Source of the DNA: Acridotheres tristis
Lineage: Eukaryota > Chordata > Aves > Passeriformes > Sturnidae
Length of the DNA stretch: 64,000 bases
Direction: 5' to 3'
Assembly (NCBI GenBank): GCA_037013685.1
Contig: CM072889.1
Location: 6,953,976 to 7,017,975, forward strand
Shown here: positions 13,346 to 26,655 of the stretch, piece by piece
How positions within the stretch are numbered: the stretch's first letter is position 1
How the letters are laid out: each line of letters begins with the position of its first letter
Position numbers and translations under genes: made by a program
Notes under the pieces: generated by a model
Told to the model about the DNA's origin: nothing
Database searches by the model: none
The model's input: only the letters and a program-made list of their open reading frames with translations

Positions 13346-16300
13346 TTCAAATGTCAATGTCAAATCCCAGGGTAAGTGAAAACAGACTTGGACCTTCAGT
13401 TTTGTAACACCAGCATGAGAAACAATGCAGCTGCACTGACCACTCAGGGTTTACACAGGCTTAACTGTGATTTCACTGTCAAAACTGGCATCTCCTATGG
13501 TGAACGCTGGACTCTAGATCAACAAAAACATCACTTCCATGTCTCAAGGAGGCATTTCAATCTCAATAATCACTGAATCAATCAATGAAAAAAGCACATT
13601 TATGTTAATAATGAGGCACCGTGGGCCAGCACACAAAGCTCCTGGTACCTGGCACTGGGACTGCCAATGTGTTGCCAGCCCATGGCTCAGGCCCCTGCTC
13701 TCTAATTGCCTCTTCCAGTGCTATCAGCCCCCCAAAGTTGCTGCTTGTCTGCAATTCCAGGAGAGTAATTTATTACCCTGAAGAGCCTGATTCTTCTCCT
13801 GCATCCATCTACATTCCTGAGCTAGGTTGTTTATGTTAGTATAATCATTTCTCATGGAGAATGTCAATAAATGCTGGAGACAAAAGGAACACCAACACCA
13901 TCACCAACAAAAAGCCCAACTGCTAAATAATTCCTAGAATGAGTTGTCAGAAATCTTTTATTTACTGATTCCATGCATTTCATTTATTCCTGGCAGTAGG
14001 CCAACCTCTCTGACAGTTAAGATTTATTGATTTAATTGCCTAGGGTAACCATGCAATAAAATCATCTCAAAGATAAATTTTCATGGCACTGTGCAGCATT
14101 GAAGTAATTTTTCAAGTGCTATGGCTATATTTCTGCAGGTTACAGGTGCAAAATTTGCTTAAAGCAGAAATGTCTCATTATTGTAACCCCAGCACATCAG
14201 TGTGGTCCCTCCTGTGCAACTCTTTTTTTCCCTTCTCTCCTTTCCCTCTCCTTCTCTGTGGTTGTGTCTTTCTGTGTCTCTCCCCCTCCTCTATTTTTTT
14301 TTAAAGGTACAGCACAGGTCTGTCAGAAAAGAAACTGTATTTTCTTAATTGGTTCATATATTCAATGCCCAGGAGAAGAGAGGTTTCAGTTTAATTAGTA
14401 GTGGTTAGCTTAGAGGTTATCTACAATGTTATACAGAAGCATTTGTTTCCAGCTGTGAGATGCTTTTTAACACTGAAGCGTTACAATGTAGGGGATTGCC
14501 GTTTGTGACATTATAGTTTCTTGAATCTTTAGAGCTTTTTATTTACACTGTTAAAGGGCTCATTATAGTTCAGAACAAGGAGCAAATGAAAATCCCTGAT
14601 GAAATCCCAGGTTAGTGGCAACGTGTCTGAAGTCAGAGATAGTAAAAAAAATTTAAAATGTGGAATATTTTCTTCTTTCTTATGATTTATTTGGGGAGGG
14701 AGACGCTGTTTGGTTTCAGTATGGATTTTGATGACATTGTTCTGGAAACCTTGGCAGTTTCCTTTGCCAGGCTGGAGTGTTTAATTCACTCTCCTGCCCC
14801 ACTGAGAACATTTAGCTACAGGGAGTTCCGAGGTGGCACCAGGAGAATGAGGGCTCCCAGCCTGACAGAGGAAAGGGTGGCTGCCAGTGGCCTCCATGGC
14901 CTGGGGAGCCACGCCAGAGCTGAGGCCAGCTGCCCAAATGTCACAAGAAAAACCAAGGTGGGCTTTTGCTCTTCCAGCTTGGCATGAGTGCACAGAGAGG
15001 ACAGGAGAGAGCTGTGCTGTGAAGATGCTGAGCTGCCAACTCCCAGCCACATCCTCAGGGATGTCCCTGGAGATTTGTCAGAACTGCACTGCTGTGGGTC
15101 ACTGCAGCTTCCCCAGCAGCTCTGGAGGTTTCTGGAGCCTTTAGCAGGACTGCTACCAGCCATCTTGAATGGCTCCTAGTCCTGTGTGCCAGTGGACTTT
15201 CCTCCACACCAATCTCATTCTGCAACTTTCTCTTCCCTGCACAGCCCTGATCCCAGCCTTCGTCACCTCCCTGGTTTTTGAGCATTGCTCTGCAGCTTGG
15301 GTTTCTCCAGCTTTCAGCTGCTCCTGCTGCTGCTGCTTCTCAGTCCACAAACCTGGCTGTGGAGAACTTGTTTCTGGAAGGGTGTAATGAATTTCTGGCT
15401 TTGCAAGCAGGGAACAATGTATGACCCCGTGGCCACCACACTGCCTGTGGTGAGGGTGCAGCACTGTCCCTGCACCATGCAGGACCGTGCTGCTGCCTGC
15501 ATGAATGATGCACTGCAGAGCACTCCTGCTGCCACTGCACTGGAGGGCTGTGCTGTATACAGAAACTGCCACAATAGTCACAAAAACCCCCAACCCTATA
15601 TATACAAAATGCACAAGTTTTCTATTAAAGCTGAGTTTAATTTACATGCAAGACAACTACATCTTTGGTCTATTCATTTGTATTAACTCCAAGACAAACA
15701 GCAAGTGAGATGTGCTCCTATCTCTGAGAGACTATTTGCTCCTTCTTACCAAAGATGGGCGGATTAGGGTCTGTGTTATCATTGTTAATCCATAAATGTA
15801 TCAGATGGAGCAGTTTCCAAAATAATCTCCTCTTGTTTCAAATTATTAGTAGTAGAATGTGAAATTGATTTGATGGCTTATATTCTCTGGTGGAAAATAG
15901 TGCTTGGACTTGCAGATTTGCTTCACTGACAAGCTTGTGGGTCTCCCATAGCAAACTCTGACTTTAAAGTCCAGGACCTTTATGCTCACAGTTTAACCTC
16001 TTCAACCTCTACCCCTCTGACTTCAGCCTTTCATTAAATGAAATATAAAGGCAGGTTGGATACATTAAAAAGAGAATTAGTGAGAAGAGAGGCAGTTGGA
16101 TCAATAATGTCAGTAAAGGTAGACCTATTTATGGAGAAACTATGTCAGCATATGACAAACCTTGAGTAAATTGGCTGAAAGCCCAGAGTTTTGTATTGGT
16201 TTGGAGAGCTTGAAGGGATCTGAGTAGCAACAAGCACAATCAGTAATCCCAGGGCTCAGACATCAGCCATGTCAAATGGCAATGAGAAAACCCAAAAAAA

Positions 16301-17129
16301 AATGTTCTGAGATGGGAGAGGGATGATGGAAGGGTGGGAGAAAATTGGCACAGTTTCAAGCATTGCCAAAGGAAAATGCCAGGTTCTTAAGGTGGGCAGT
16401 GATGGACAGAGCTGAGGTCTGTGTTGTCTCTCTTTAAAACAGGGAGCTGATCAGGCTGTGAGCTGAGCAGACCTCCCACCCTGCAAACATACATAATCTC
16501 CAGGCACCTAACATCAACAGGCACCTTCAAATTCAAGACAAAACCTATCCAGGTATTCAGAAGAAAGCATTTATTGACTGGAAACACAAGTCCTTCCACT
16601 GATCACCAACGGAAGAAACTTGGCACCTTCAGATAAACTGGTTCACCCTAATCAATCTGATGCTTGAGTTTGGCTTTTTTTTAAGACAAGAGGCTACTCA
16701 AAGCAGTCTGAATACAAGTCTATACTCAGGTCAATAAATAATTGTTTATAGATGTTATGTTTTCTTTCTTTTCATTGACTCCATAGGAATTCAAGGCATA
16801 TGAGCTTTATAAAGAGTTCAGTTAGGTCATAGACATCAATCCTAAGGGTCTTTGGGGCTTACCATGGAATCACATGCTCAACATACTCTTGGTGATTAGC
16901 ATTAGTTGGAAAATTTTAAAATAAATTCATTTCTGTTTCTTGTGAGCATTTGAGCAACTCTTGTTCTAGTTCCAAAGCAATTTTTCTTCTCTAAATTGTC
17001 AAAATTCTGCTTGTCTTCACTCTGACACCAGAAGTTCCCCAGTTTTAGGGTAATTTCTCTCAGTTCTCCCCAGAGCACTCAGAAAACTTCAGCCTGAGTA
17101 AAAGCATGTCCTTTGTTCTGTTTCCTTAG
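13346..17129. other. Unique non-coding sequence, GC-richer at 14.8-15.6 kb
   Basis: The block at 14.8-15.6 kb has overlapping open frames on both strands (up to 153 codons on the minus strand at 15153-15614) and a short CTG-rich run at 15317-15337. The frames contain no domain pattern and mirror each other, as expected from GC-rich sequence low in stop codons. Elsewhere the stretch is AT-rich with no recognised gene or repeat. Confidence 0.5.
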
Positions 17130-17236
17130 ATTTCTGAGATGGCTTCAGCGAAGCAGGACACACTAGATGATGTTAACCCAGGAATGTGAGAGTACAGAAA
17201 GCCTGATAGACTTCTGTTTGAGGGGGGAGCTCAGAA

Positions 17237-17428
17237 ATGACAACCAAACCAAGAAGCTATCGAGTGAATGAAAACTTATTCAGGAATGAAACAATTTCAA
17301 AAAAAGAAAGCTCCAGTCCTGAGTTCCAAGTATATAGATCCAGAAGTGTACCAGAGAAACTGCCTGTTCCCAATAAACTAACATGGGAGGAGATGGACCC
17401 ACATCAGTGCACACAAATCACTTGAGCC
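17237..17428 (+). other. Unrecognised 62-codon ORF (possible exon or gene relic)
   Basis: The predicted peptide is hydrophilic, rich in Ser, Glu, Arg and Pro, with a run around KKESSSPEFQVYRSRSVPEK that looks more protein-like than most frames here. It starts at an ATG shortly after an in-frame stop at 17219 and ends at TGA. No signal peptide, membrane segment or known motif is visible. Further + strand frames follow at 17688-17906 and 18041-18298, and a potential 56-bp exon with AG/GT flanks lies just upstream at 17130-17185. A decayed gene is possible, but chance is equally likely. Confidence 0.15.
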
Positions 17429-17687
17429 CTACCAAAAGTCTGTGGCACTGAGCCATTCCGGGACACTCCGTCACCCTCATTTGAAGTGAGTGATCAGGTG
17501 AAACAATGGTGTCAGGTGGCCAGGTTAAAGTCTTGTGCTTGGTGGTCTCTGGGAGTCATGTCCTAAAGCAGGCTGGGGCTGCTGGTTTTGCTGCAGTAGC
17601 CTCAGTGATCAGTCTGAAGCCACATTATCCCAGTCCTGGTTGCACAGTGAGTGTGTGCTAAGGATCCCAAATAGAACGTAAATAAAA

Positions 17688-17909
17688 ATGGAAAGGACTA
17701 TCAATCATGTTAAGACCCCTACTGGCACACACTGTGCTCACATACATAGCATAAACATCTCTACAAAGCACATTTTTAAAGAACTGGAATTACAAGCTGT
17801 TTCAAAACTGCTGCACTTTATTAACATTGAGAATGTGTCCTTTGATATAAACTCTTCTAGAAATTATTCAGATGAATTAGCACAGGAAAATCTTTCTGTG
17901 TATTGAATT
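17688..17909 (+). other. Unrecognised 72-codon ORF
   Basis: The frame runs from ATG to TGA and encodes a peptide with repeated Ile/Leu/Asn and the stretch HIFKELELQAVSKLLHF, which could form an amphipathic helix. No family was recognised. It is separated from the frame at 17237 by several stops in all readings I tried, so the two do not form one continuous gene. Confidence 0.12.
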
Positions 17910-18040
17910 GGAAGCAGTGCAGTCAGTGAATAAGGAAAGTAAACCATCATTCTGAAGGATGACTAATGATGACATAGCCTGTCTAGAAGAACAAATAGCC
18001 AAGACATACTACTTCACCCCAAAACCAGGCTGAACATCTT

Positions 18041-18301
18041 TTGAAATTACTTCATTGCTGTATGAAGACTATTAACAAAACAGGAAACCCTGTCAACTTG
18101 TGGACTACGACTCCAGTGAGAGAGAATTTCACTTGTCCGCAGGAGAGACAGATGATTCACTTTGTAAAGGAGAGGGACTTATTACTCTTAGAGGCAATAT
18201 TAATAGATCCATCCCAAATCGCCCATGGAACAGACCTATTGACGCTGCCAAGATCTTCAGCTGAAAAATGTGCAGAGAAACTTGAATCTGCAATGTAGAA
18301 T
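18041..18301 (+). other. Unrecognised 85-codon ORF
   Basis: The frame runs ATG to stop with a Leu/Ile-rich middle part (VKERDLLLLEAILIDPSQ) and no recognised motif. It lies in the same 17-19 kb interval as three other + strand frames, which is the only reason to list it. There is no evidence of transcription in the sequence. Confidence 0.12.
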
Positions 18302-18555
18302 GCTGCAGTGAAGTGGCTACATTTCATGGCACCTAAAATGCTTTTATCAAAGGATGACTTGACAAGACATCAAGATAGTTAAATGCTTAGAACTGCATGT
18401 CAATCAAAAACTTGTATTATTCAAGGTTCAGACTGATCTTCAGTGAGGCACAGGGAAAATTCTAAACTAAGGTTTATGTAGAGTGTGTTTGTGTAAAGAT
18501 AGGAGATATCTTTTGCAATCTAAGTACATTCATTCTGCTTCTTGGGCTGGATGCA

Positions 18556-19068
18556 TTGGGTGTGACTTTACCAACTGCATGGGGAATTAATTTGACCCAT
18601 AATGTCTCATTGAGCAGGAGGGGTAAAAGCATTGTCTCAGCCCAGTGTAGTTGCAGGTCCAGAACTGGCTTGTATAAAATTCATCGTCATTTCATTGCCA
18701 TTGTTTCCTGCAGATCTCTCATTTTAAAATTATTTTTTACTATGGAAGTGATCAAAATACTGGCAAAAGGATGTAAAGAAGAATCAATGATAGCAGAGTA
18801 CAAGCTTGGGAATAATGCACCACAAAAAGGAGGAACATGTACTTACTCTCCCTCCCTCTGTGTGGCACAGCTGAAATACGGGGCATCACCTGAGAAAAGG
18901 ACAGGGCTGAATTGTTGCACTGTTAAAACCAGGAGTGAAACAAAGGTAAACACAGCTCATGTTCTATTTGTCATCTCCTTGGAACGGTCTAATTGCCTTC
19001 TATACTCAAGGTTTGCAAGGCAGGAGTGGAAGCAGATTGAAAGAAAACTGACTAAAAGATTTTAAATA
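18556..19068 (+). other. Unrecognised 169-codon ORF
   Basis: This is one of the longest frames of the window. The predicted protein has scattered Cys residues, a short hydrophobic patch (HFIAIVSCRSLILKLFF) and a basic C-terminus, but no domain pattern I recognise. Its codons run through ordinary AT-rich sequence without strong bias. In a 64-kb window one or two frames of this size are expected by chance, so a real gene is unlikely. Confidence 0.12.
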
Positions 19069-22000
19069 TACCTATTATGGGGGTAAAAACATTTTCCTAT
19101 AGGACACATGTATCAATTGAACCTTTCAATGGGGACACCTCCCTTATGCACCCAACATTAGCCCTGGCTATGTTACACAGCTCTATTTACCCCTTTAGTT
19201 AATATGAATGAGCAGTTACCACAGCAGTTATTACTTTTTACGGTGTACATAAAGTTCTTTTTACAGTTAAGAGATAAGGTCAGTGTTTAAGCTTAGCTCA
19301 GCATTTAGTAAGCTTTCCTTCCAGGATGTTTTGATTACTTAGGAAAGTTTTAACCTCTACAAGGCAATGAAGGCTGGAAAGTTGTAAGGTAAATTGTAGG
19401 AGAAAGGATGTGCATAAGGATATATGCACTATTATGAAGCTCAATAAATAATCATGTGAAATTGCTGGCATTTAGGACCCTCTAGAGAGGAGCTTTCCCA
19501 GCTGGCTCCTGATCCCTTATACCCTGAGTAATTCCAGATTAAATCCACTGCCTCTGTGGAAGTGAATGTGACATCAGAAACCTATGCCGTATTTCTGCAG
19601 TGCATGTTAATTGTCTCCAGACAACAGCAAGGGGGCTGTACATGGCTTCAACCCTAGGGCTTCAGCTCCTCCCTCCTCAGGATGACTCGAGGGAAAGTGG
19701 TGCAGTGCCCAAATGATCAGAGCTGTGGGAATGATGCAAGATGTCTTCCATTTGCATTTTACTGAGAGAGCTTATAAAATTCAAAATGCAGCTGTGAGGC
19801 TTGGTTCGGTCTGCCTGTTAAAAGGGCGGCATTTCTCATGCCTATGATTGATATGGTTTAGGCACATCTGTGTACACACTTAACCCTTTCCTCCACCCTC
19901 TCCATCTCAAACTGCTGCCTAGACATGAAAAGTGGGAATTTGTCTTTTGTATGTGAGGGTATAAAGAGCTTCTTGACTTCCACTGAAGAACAGTGCACTT
20001 TGATTCCCTCTCAATGCTAATTTTACCTTAGTTTTATTCAGGGAAGACGTGGAAGCCCACACCAGGATAATCAGCCCTTTTTCTTTCTCAACCTCTAAGG
20101 CGTAGGAAAGGGGCAGCTTGGTAAAATGACCTGGACATGTGTTACAACAGATAATCAATGGCTCTAGTAAAATGCACAAGAAAGCATTTCAAACTCACAT
20201 TTCAGTAAACATTCCCAGAATCCGTAGCTATTTATCAAATATGAATGTACACTTCAGGATGAGGATCTCATTTCCCCTGGTGTTTTTGTTCCAAAAATAA
20301 TTGGAAGCGACAATACAGAGAAAGATGATGTTTCAACTTCATGTTTAAAATAAATATAAGGCTGTCATCAGAGCCGAGCTGTCTTGTGAAGATCCCTCTC
20401 ATAGGAGTCAACAGGCAGCTCTACTGACAGAGAATCGTGTTCCATTATTGATTAGCTTTTAAGTTCTTGTTACATATTAGATTAGGATCTCTCTATGCAT
20501 AGGGAATGAATAGCCCAATTGCAGTCTAATATAGCTCATCTCAAAGTGGTTTAGGATTTTGATATTATAGAAAGAATTTTAAGGAAATTACAGGGTTTAT
20601 TAAGAAAGCCTTTAAGGGATATATTTACATTTTTATTGCACAGATTTTTAGGATGGGGAGGGCAAGCTGCCGCTCCTTATTTATATACAAGACTGATTTT
20701 AGCTCTCTCCCAATTACCTTTTCAAATCTTTATGAATTAGGGGTTTGCTATATTGGAGTTTTTTCCTGAATAGAAAACACCAGATTAAGAAGTCTCTGAG
20801 TTACACCTCCAGATTCCTCCTGTTTAAGTGACAGTATCCCACACCAGGCTCTGCTCCAAGTGCAGCTGTTGAGACTCCAGGGGCTTGTTTTGGAGGTAGT
20901 GATGGTTCCCACAGAAGCTGGCATTCAGATTCTCAGAACCTGCTACTTCTCACTTTGTGTACAGGAGGAAAATCTTATCAGTGATGCTAAAAGAGACACT
21001 GATCCCCGATGCTGGCCCTCAAGGGTGCTGAGCATTGACCACAAGTAACTCGGAGTGGATAGGGACAGTACTGCCTCTGAAATGCCAGAGAGACCAGGCC
21101 TGCAGGGCAGTGTGAGACGGCAGCCAAAGGTGTGTGTGGCACTTGGCATCATTCACAGGATGGTCTGCTGGCTTAATGTAGGCCACCTGAGGTACCTCTG
21201 AGAGATGCCAGGCTTGAGGACTGCAACAGGGTGACCAAGAGCTGCTTCGCTCTGCTGCTGGCATATACATGCACACAGAGTCATGCCACCCTTCACCCTC
21301 CCTCACTAGCCAAATTGTTAATGTTAAAAGACATATTCTATAGTTGTCCAGAACATAGTGATCTTTAATTTCACAACAAATTTTAGTTTTGAACTTGAGC
21401 AGAGAGGGTACAGAAACCCAAACTCGAACCTCAACTCTCCATATTCACCCATTACACTACTGACAATATCACATTTCCCAGCTTTCATTCCATATAACCA
21501 CCCTGGATATTTTGGTATAGAAATCAACCATCCTTTTTCTACAGAGAATTTCCACTGTTCAGCAAAGTGGGACAGATTAAAAATAGATTTGACTTTCCCC
21601 TCAAACTTCCCTAATTAATCTTTCCCTTCATAGGTTAATTTGAGGCTAACATTGACCACATCTCCAACAAAGTATGGAAAAGTCACGAGATATAACTTGC
21701 CAAGGCCTTGATGGGACTCTGCAGACAAATGGCTGCCACTAACCAACACTGTAAAAATATGATTAAGGGTAAAAGAGAGAACCAGTTGAGAGAGTTGCAT
21801 GACCCCAGGATCCTTGCCAGTAAAAAACCATAGTGAAAACATTAATAAGTACTCCAAGCCTAATGACTCCTAATGAAGGTAATACATGAAATCTTTAAGG
21901 AAAATTCTGCTCACTGTGTTGTACAGCACTTATAGATTCATAACATCTATATTAGACGGCCACGTAAGAAGCCCAAGTTTCCTTCTTTTTCCATGGCTGC

Positions 22001-22521
22001 AAGCATTGCAAGCACATGGAAGGTTTCTCTTCAGGAATGCCAAGGTTACATTGGCCACTCAGTTCAGATATCTCTCTTCCTCACTCTTTCTGGAATGTAT
22101 GCTAAGATATCCCACATGATATATGTCTTTCCAAGTAAGGACCAGTTCTGGGAGGTGTTCAGTACAGTTGTTTAATCCCAGTAAGTATTCTTTCTGCCCA
22201 CACATGTTTAAAATTAAACAGGCTCAGGACAAATTACCTTATGCCATCCCACAGATGGACACTTGCTGTCTGCAAAATCCAAAATGTAGCCCTAATTGAT
22301 GAGTGTTCTGCTTTGTGCATATCTAAGAAAAAGCTGCAATTTAACAGGGAAATCTATAGCTTCTTGCAGGAAAAATACAGCTCAACTCAGCAGGAAAATA
22401 GGTTGTCTTGAGCCCATGAATCTATTTTTTGAACCAGGGACACTCTCATCTGAAGTTCACACATATAAGCTGCAGATCCCAAGGAATGAGTGGTAGACAC
22501 ACCTGGTGACATCCAGAAGTA
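19069..22521. other. Unique non-coding sequence, no gene recognised
   Basis: AT-rich sequence with short frames only. No repeat family, RNA gene or coding exon was recognised. Parts of 19.7-20.8 kb have the look of ordinary slowly evolving non-coding DNA, but conservation cannot be judged from one sequence. Confidence 0.5.
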
Positions 22522-22806
22522 GTGGAAATAGATTACAAGGACTACATGAGAGATGAGTTCCCAGATCAATCACTTGTTGAAGTAATCCTTGGTCCAGGAC
22601 AGTCTGTGAGAAAATGCTTTCAGAAATTCACTGGGTTTGCATCCTGCTCCTGCTGCAAGGAAGAGGAATTCTATCATTTGGTCATTGAGACTGACCCATC
22701 ATCAGAACAGCAGAAAGTCCTACCTGAGGTGGTTGTTGAGAAAATAGATGGGGCAGGTAAAATCAGGCAGTCAGTGCCTTTCATTTTCCAGGGTGATGAG
22801 AAGTAG
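22522..22806 (+). other. Unrecognised 94-codon ORF, protein-like composition
   Basis: The predicted peptide begins MEIDYKDYMRDEFPDQ, has a CSCC cluster at about residues 42-45, and an acidic C-terminal half ending GDEK. Its composition is more like a soluble acidic protein than most chance frames. An overlapping minus-strand frame (22674-23015) also exists. I recognise no family. It could be a relic of an old gene or retroelement, or chance. Confidence 0.15.
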
Positions 22807-25107
22807 AGAGGGAGTGTATCTGCATGGCATCTGCACAGCTCAGTCAGGGATGTCTGGACATATGAGTAAGTCCAAGCCTGGATATCACCTGCTTCAACTG
22901 ACCAGCTCTGAACTTGAACTTCTGAAGGGCACCAAACCTCAAGCACTGTGCCAGTGCCAGCAGGCTGCAGTTTGCCTGCACAAATGCCATGCCTGGCTCT
23001 CCTCGTGCAGTCCAAGTCCTAGCAGCTGTAAGCTGTAAGCCCAGGGCCAGGGATGTGCTCCTGCCACACTGGTGTCCTGCACTGTGACCTGGACGGGGAG
23101 TGAGAAAAGCTCCCTTGCCTTGCTCTGCTCCAAAAGCTGCTCCATTGCTCAGAAGCTCCATTAATCCCTCCATATTATTGCGCCTAAATATCCTTTTGCT
23201 CAGTCTACAGTGAGGATGATTTCTGTTAGACAACAAAATTTTTAGAAGCAAACAGACCAAGCTGACAAATGCACAGTGGATGTGCTGCACTCTCACTAGC
23301 ACACCATGTCTTTGATGTGGTCCATCATCTGGATTAAATAACTTTAGTTAAAAATGTACACGATACTTACCTATCCAAGTGAAGACTGTACTTACTTTGT
23401 TTATACTTGTACATTTTGCAGCCCTAAAGCAAGATGAGGGTGCTCTCTTAAAAAAGAAAACAAAATACTATCATCATTATTGTTGTTATCATGCTATTGC
23501 TATCACTACCTTATACTTAGAAATGTTCCTGTCCTTTACTACAATAAAGCAAGAGCAATTATGCAAGCTTCATCCATTTCTCTCAAGGGCTCCGGAAAAA
23601 CATTGCTTTGAAGAAAAAGGAACGATAATTTTTTACAAATATATAAAATAAAATACTCAAGGCATATTTGAGAGGCATTATCACATATCGCTGAAATTAC
23701 ATGCAATGTGTGAAAATTTGCATAACAAATGTGACAAGATGGTTACTTAAGGGACTGAAACAGAAGAAATAAAATATATATTAGATACCTCAGTTCTCAT
23801 TAATTATTATTCTGAATGAGAAATAATGCCAGGAGCAAGAGGGGTGCCAGAAGAAGCAATGGGGAAATATATTATAATGTATTTAAAACCTTTAAAAGGT
23901 ATAATAATAATTAGGAGATTATTGTGCTACTGATAATTTTTAGTAGTAGAGCAACCACCTGTTCACACTTTTATTAACTGCTTGCTTGCCTCTTCCTTAG
24001 AGATGATTTGTGAAGATTATTAAAGGAAAAGCTACCTGAGCAGAAAGGAAGAGAAAGAACTCATGCAGTCAAAAAAACCCACAACCCTTTAAAATTCATA
24101 ACTTTAATTAAGAGTCACATGTGGAAAGACTTCTAGTCTGGTTTAGAGCTAAACTTAATTTACCTTCAATCAATAGTGATGGATGAGAGTGAATATTATT
24201 ACTGTTGATTTTGTTAATTTGCTCCAAATGTCCTGCATCTCCCAGCTTTTCTTCACAGTGCTCCCTGAGGTGTCACTGGTGCAGACAGGTGGCTGAGGGC
24301 CAGGGGAGACAGCAGCTACAGGGGCAGCGCCCAGGGCTGATCTGCAGCAGCACAACTCCTCAGACAACAACCCTGAGTGAAGCTGTTGCCTTGTTGTTGC
24401 TAAGCTGGGAAACTGCAGCCTTCCTGTTTCTGGAGATAATGCCAGTTAATGTACGTCTCTTGTCAGACACATGTTCATCTCCTGAATCACAGGCTATGTG
24501 CAGCTCAGGCCCTGCTGCTCACCTCCTTCCTGCCTGCCCATGGATGGAGGTAAAGGGGTTGAGGTATCCTGTGGCTGGATTCATCCCTTCCCACTGCTGC
24601 TGTGGGAAGGAGCACAACACAGCACAGTCACTGTGGGTGCTTGTGCACACTGTGCTCCATAATTATGGCAAGCACTTCTGTAAACATTTCTCATCATTCC
24701 CTCCTTTAGACTTTGAAACATTTTTGCTTTATCTCTCCTAAAACAGAGAAATCCATTTTTCTGTCAATCTCTTTCCTTCAAATATCCTCCGGAAGCAGCA
24801 CATAATTTCCTATTTACTCCTTGATGCAGCCAAATCTTGTCTTGGGTTTCCCCAGAGCTTTTGGTTTTGGCCTTCCCTGGAATCAGCAGCTTTGTTTAAA
24901 ACCAAAAGAGGCTGTCAGTATTCCAAGTTAACCTCTTTGATTTTCTATTGCCTCTATTTTCTTTTTATTCTATTGCCTTGCTTGAACCTCTTCTCTCTCA
25001 GGTTTGGTGTCTGGAACATATTTCCTCAGTGCTTGCTCTAGGGAAGCTCTTTGGAAGGTGCTCCTTTGCCTGTGTGTTCCATCCAGGAGCTGCTGAACTC
25101 AAAACCA

Positions 25108-25133
25108 ATCCCATCCCATCCCATCCCATCCCA
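25108..25133. repeat. (ATCCC)n microsatellite, five units
   Basis: Five consecutive ATCCC units within CCAATCCC...CCACTC. A short pentamer tandem repeat. Confidence 0.85.
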
Positions 25134-26008
25134 CTCTCTCCTAGTCTACCCTCACATGGAAGATGGATAAAATAAGCTCAGTATGGTCAGAAATAGGTGA
25201 GAGCAAAACCTGCTATGCAATGGCACTCCTAGCTTCACAAATGTATGTTATCCCATTGTCCTGGAAATAACTCCATTCCCTAATATCTTTCCCCCTTGAA
25301 GCTTGACAGCTGGGCAGGAAAGCTGGAGGGGGAAGAAGGTGGAAAGTGAGGCAAAAGACTTTGCCAACGGTTTGCTGGTTTATTGTGCCTACTCCAGCTT
25401 TGAGAGGATCCATGTCTTCCCTTTGGGCTCTGAGCGCCCTCATCTCTGCACAGCCCTAAGCTACTCTTGGCACCTACACTGAGTACCTGCTGTGGTTCAT
25501 GTGCAGGGCAGGTGCCTCATGACTCTGTATCCGGGGACTGGAAATGTAGTTTCATCTCATCAGCCTCCCATGCTGAACATGCGTGCAGCAGTTAGTGAAA
25601 GCTAAATCCATTTGAAATTATTTTAAGATGGAAAATAAGGCCTTTTATGGAGATAGTATTCCTAAGTCATGTTTTACTCTACCATTAATATACTTTTAGA
25701 ATGCATGAGAGCTCCTTGCACCCAAGGCAGGTAATAATGGTCTATTAAAAGACACCATCTCTGTTTCCTAATGCTCTATCAAAGGTTCATTGATGAAAAT
25801 AGCCATCTGGCTGCTCTCATCAGCTTTAAGGAATTCCATAAATGTATGAAATATGATTTCCTCATAATTGCTTTTCTGTAAGATTTATGACAATGTGAGT
25901 AACAAGTAAACTGGGCATTTGCTGAACAAGACTCAGATTTAAGATGTGCTGATGCAAATGAGGAAGTAGCCAACTAGGAGATGCATTTCTTGGGAGAAAC
26001 TGGAAAAG

Positions 26009-26026
26009 AATTTCCAATTGGAAATT
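26009..26026. other. Perfect 18-bp palindrome
   Basis: The sequence AATTTCCAATTGGAAATT equals its own reverse complement with no spacer. It could bind a dimeric factor or be a chance event. No flanking repeat was found. Confidence 0.7.
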
Positions 26027-26603
26027 GGGAGAATTTGCAAAAGCCACAAGTTACCACATGCACATGGCTATGTTCACTGCTGCAACTGCTCCAGGGAGGC
26101 CAAAGGTACTGCATCAGCTCTAGCAGTAAATTTGAGTCTTAGAGACCACTCATGTGAACAGTTCACAGCTGAAAAGAGGACCTTGACAACAGCAACTGGA
26201 AGATGTCCTGTGTACAGCTGTGCAGCATCAGGTTCTTTTTCCACTTGCACCTGATGATGTTGAATGTGCAAAGAATATCACGTTTGGAGGGAAAAAACAG
26301 GTCCTTAATGCCTGGCAGCACTGTTTATACTCCTGACAAGATTAAAAGTGGGAATGGACTGCGTAATTAGTATTGTGGGATAATTAAATCTCATTTTTCA
26401 GCTATTCATCTGTCAGAGGTGCAGTGGTCATTTCTGTGCCTGTTTGCCATTATGTCAATTATATGGTCCTATGACCTTTTGACTTCAGGATCATCTGAAG
26501 CGTAGGATTGATACTGACAAGATTCTTTATTCCAACTCTGCTTTTGGTTTTTGGTGCAATTTAACTATTTTGTCCTCATCTTTTCCATCTCCAAGGCAGG
26601 AAT

Positions 26604-26655
26604 AATCAGAGAATCATTTAGGTTGGAAAAGACCTTTAATGATTCCTTGCCCAAT
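26604..26655 (-). mobile_element. CR1-type LINE 3'-end relic
   Basis: Read on the + strand, 'agagaatcatttaggttggaaaagaccttt' is the reverse complement of the 3' end of a CR1 subfamily. Only about 50 bp are recognisable before the similarity fades near 'ttgcccaatttc'. Confidence 0.75.

Larger units (their letters stand above)
22807..26603. other. Unique non-coding sequence with a short pentamer repeat
   Basis: No gene recognised. A GC-richer block near 24.2-24.7 kb carries a 178-codon + strand frame at 24205-24741 without any domain signature, which I regard as chance. An (ATCCC)n run is listed separately. Confidence 0.5.

Noticed and set aside
15153..15614. 153-codon minus-strand ORF overlapped by 133- and 72-codon + strand ORFs
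   Set aside because: GC-richer sequence with few stops on either strand, no domain pattern and low-complexity Ser/Gln/Cys runs from a CTG-rich stretch.
24205..24741. 178-codon + strand ORF
   Set aside because: No recognisable domain, no splice or promoter support, local GC rise; taken as chance.
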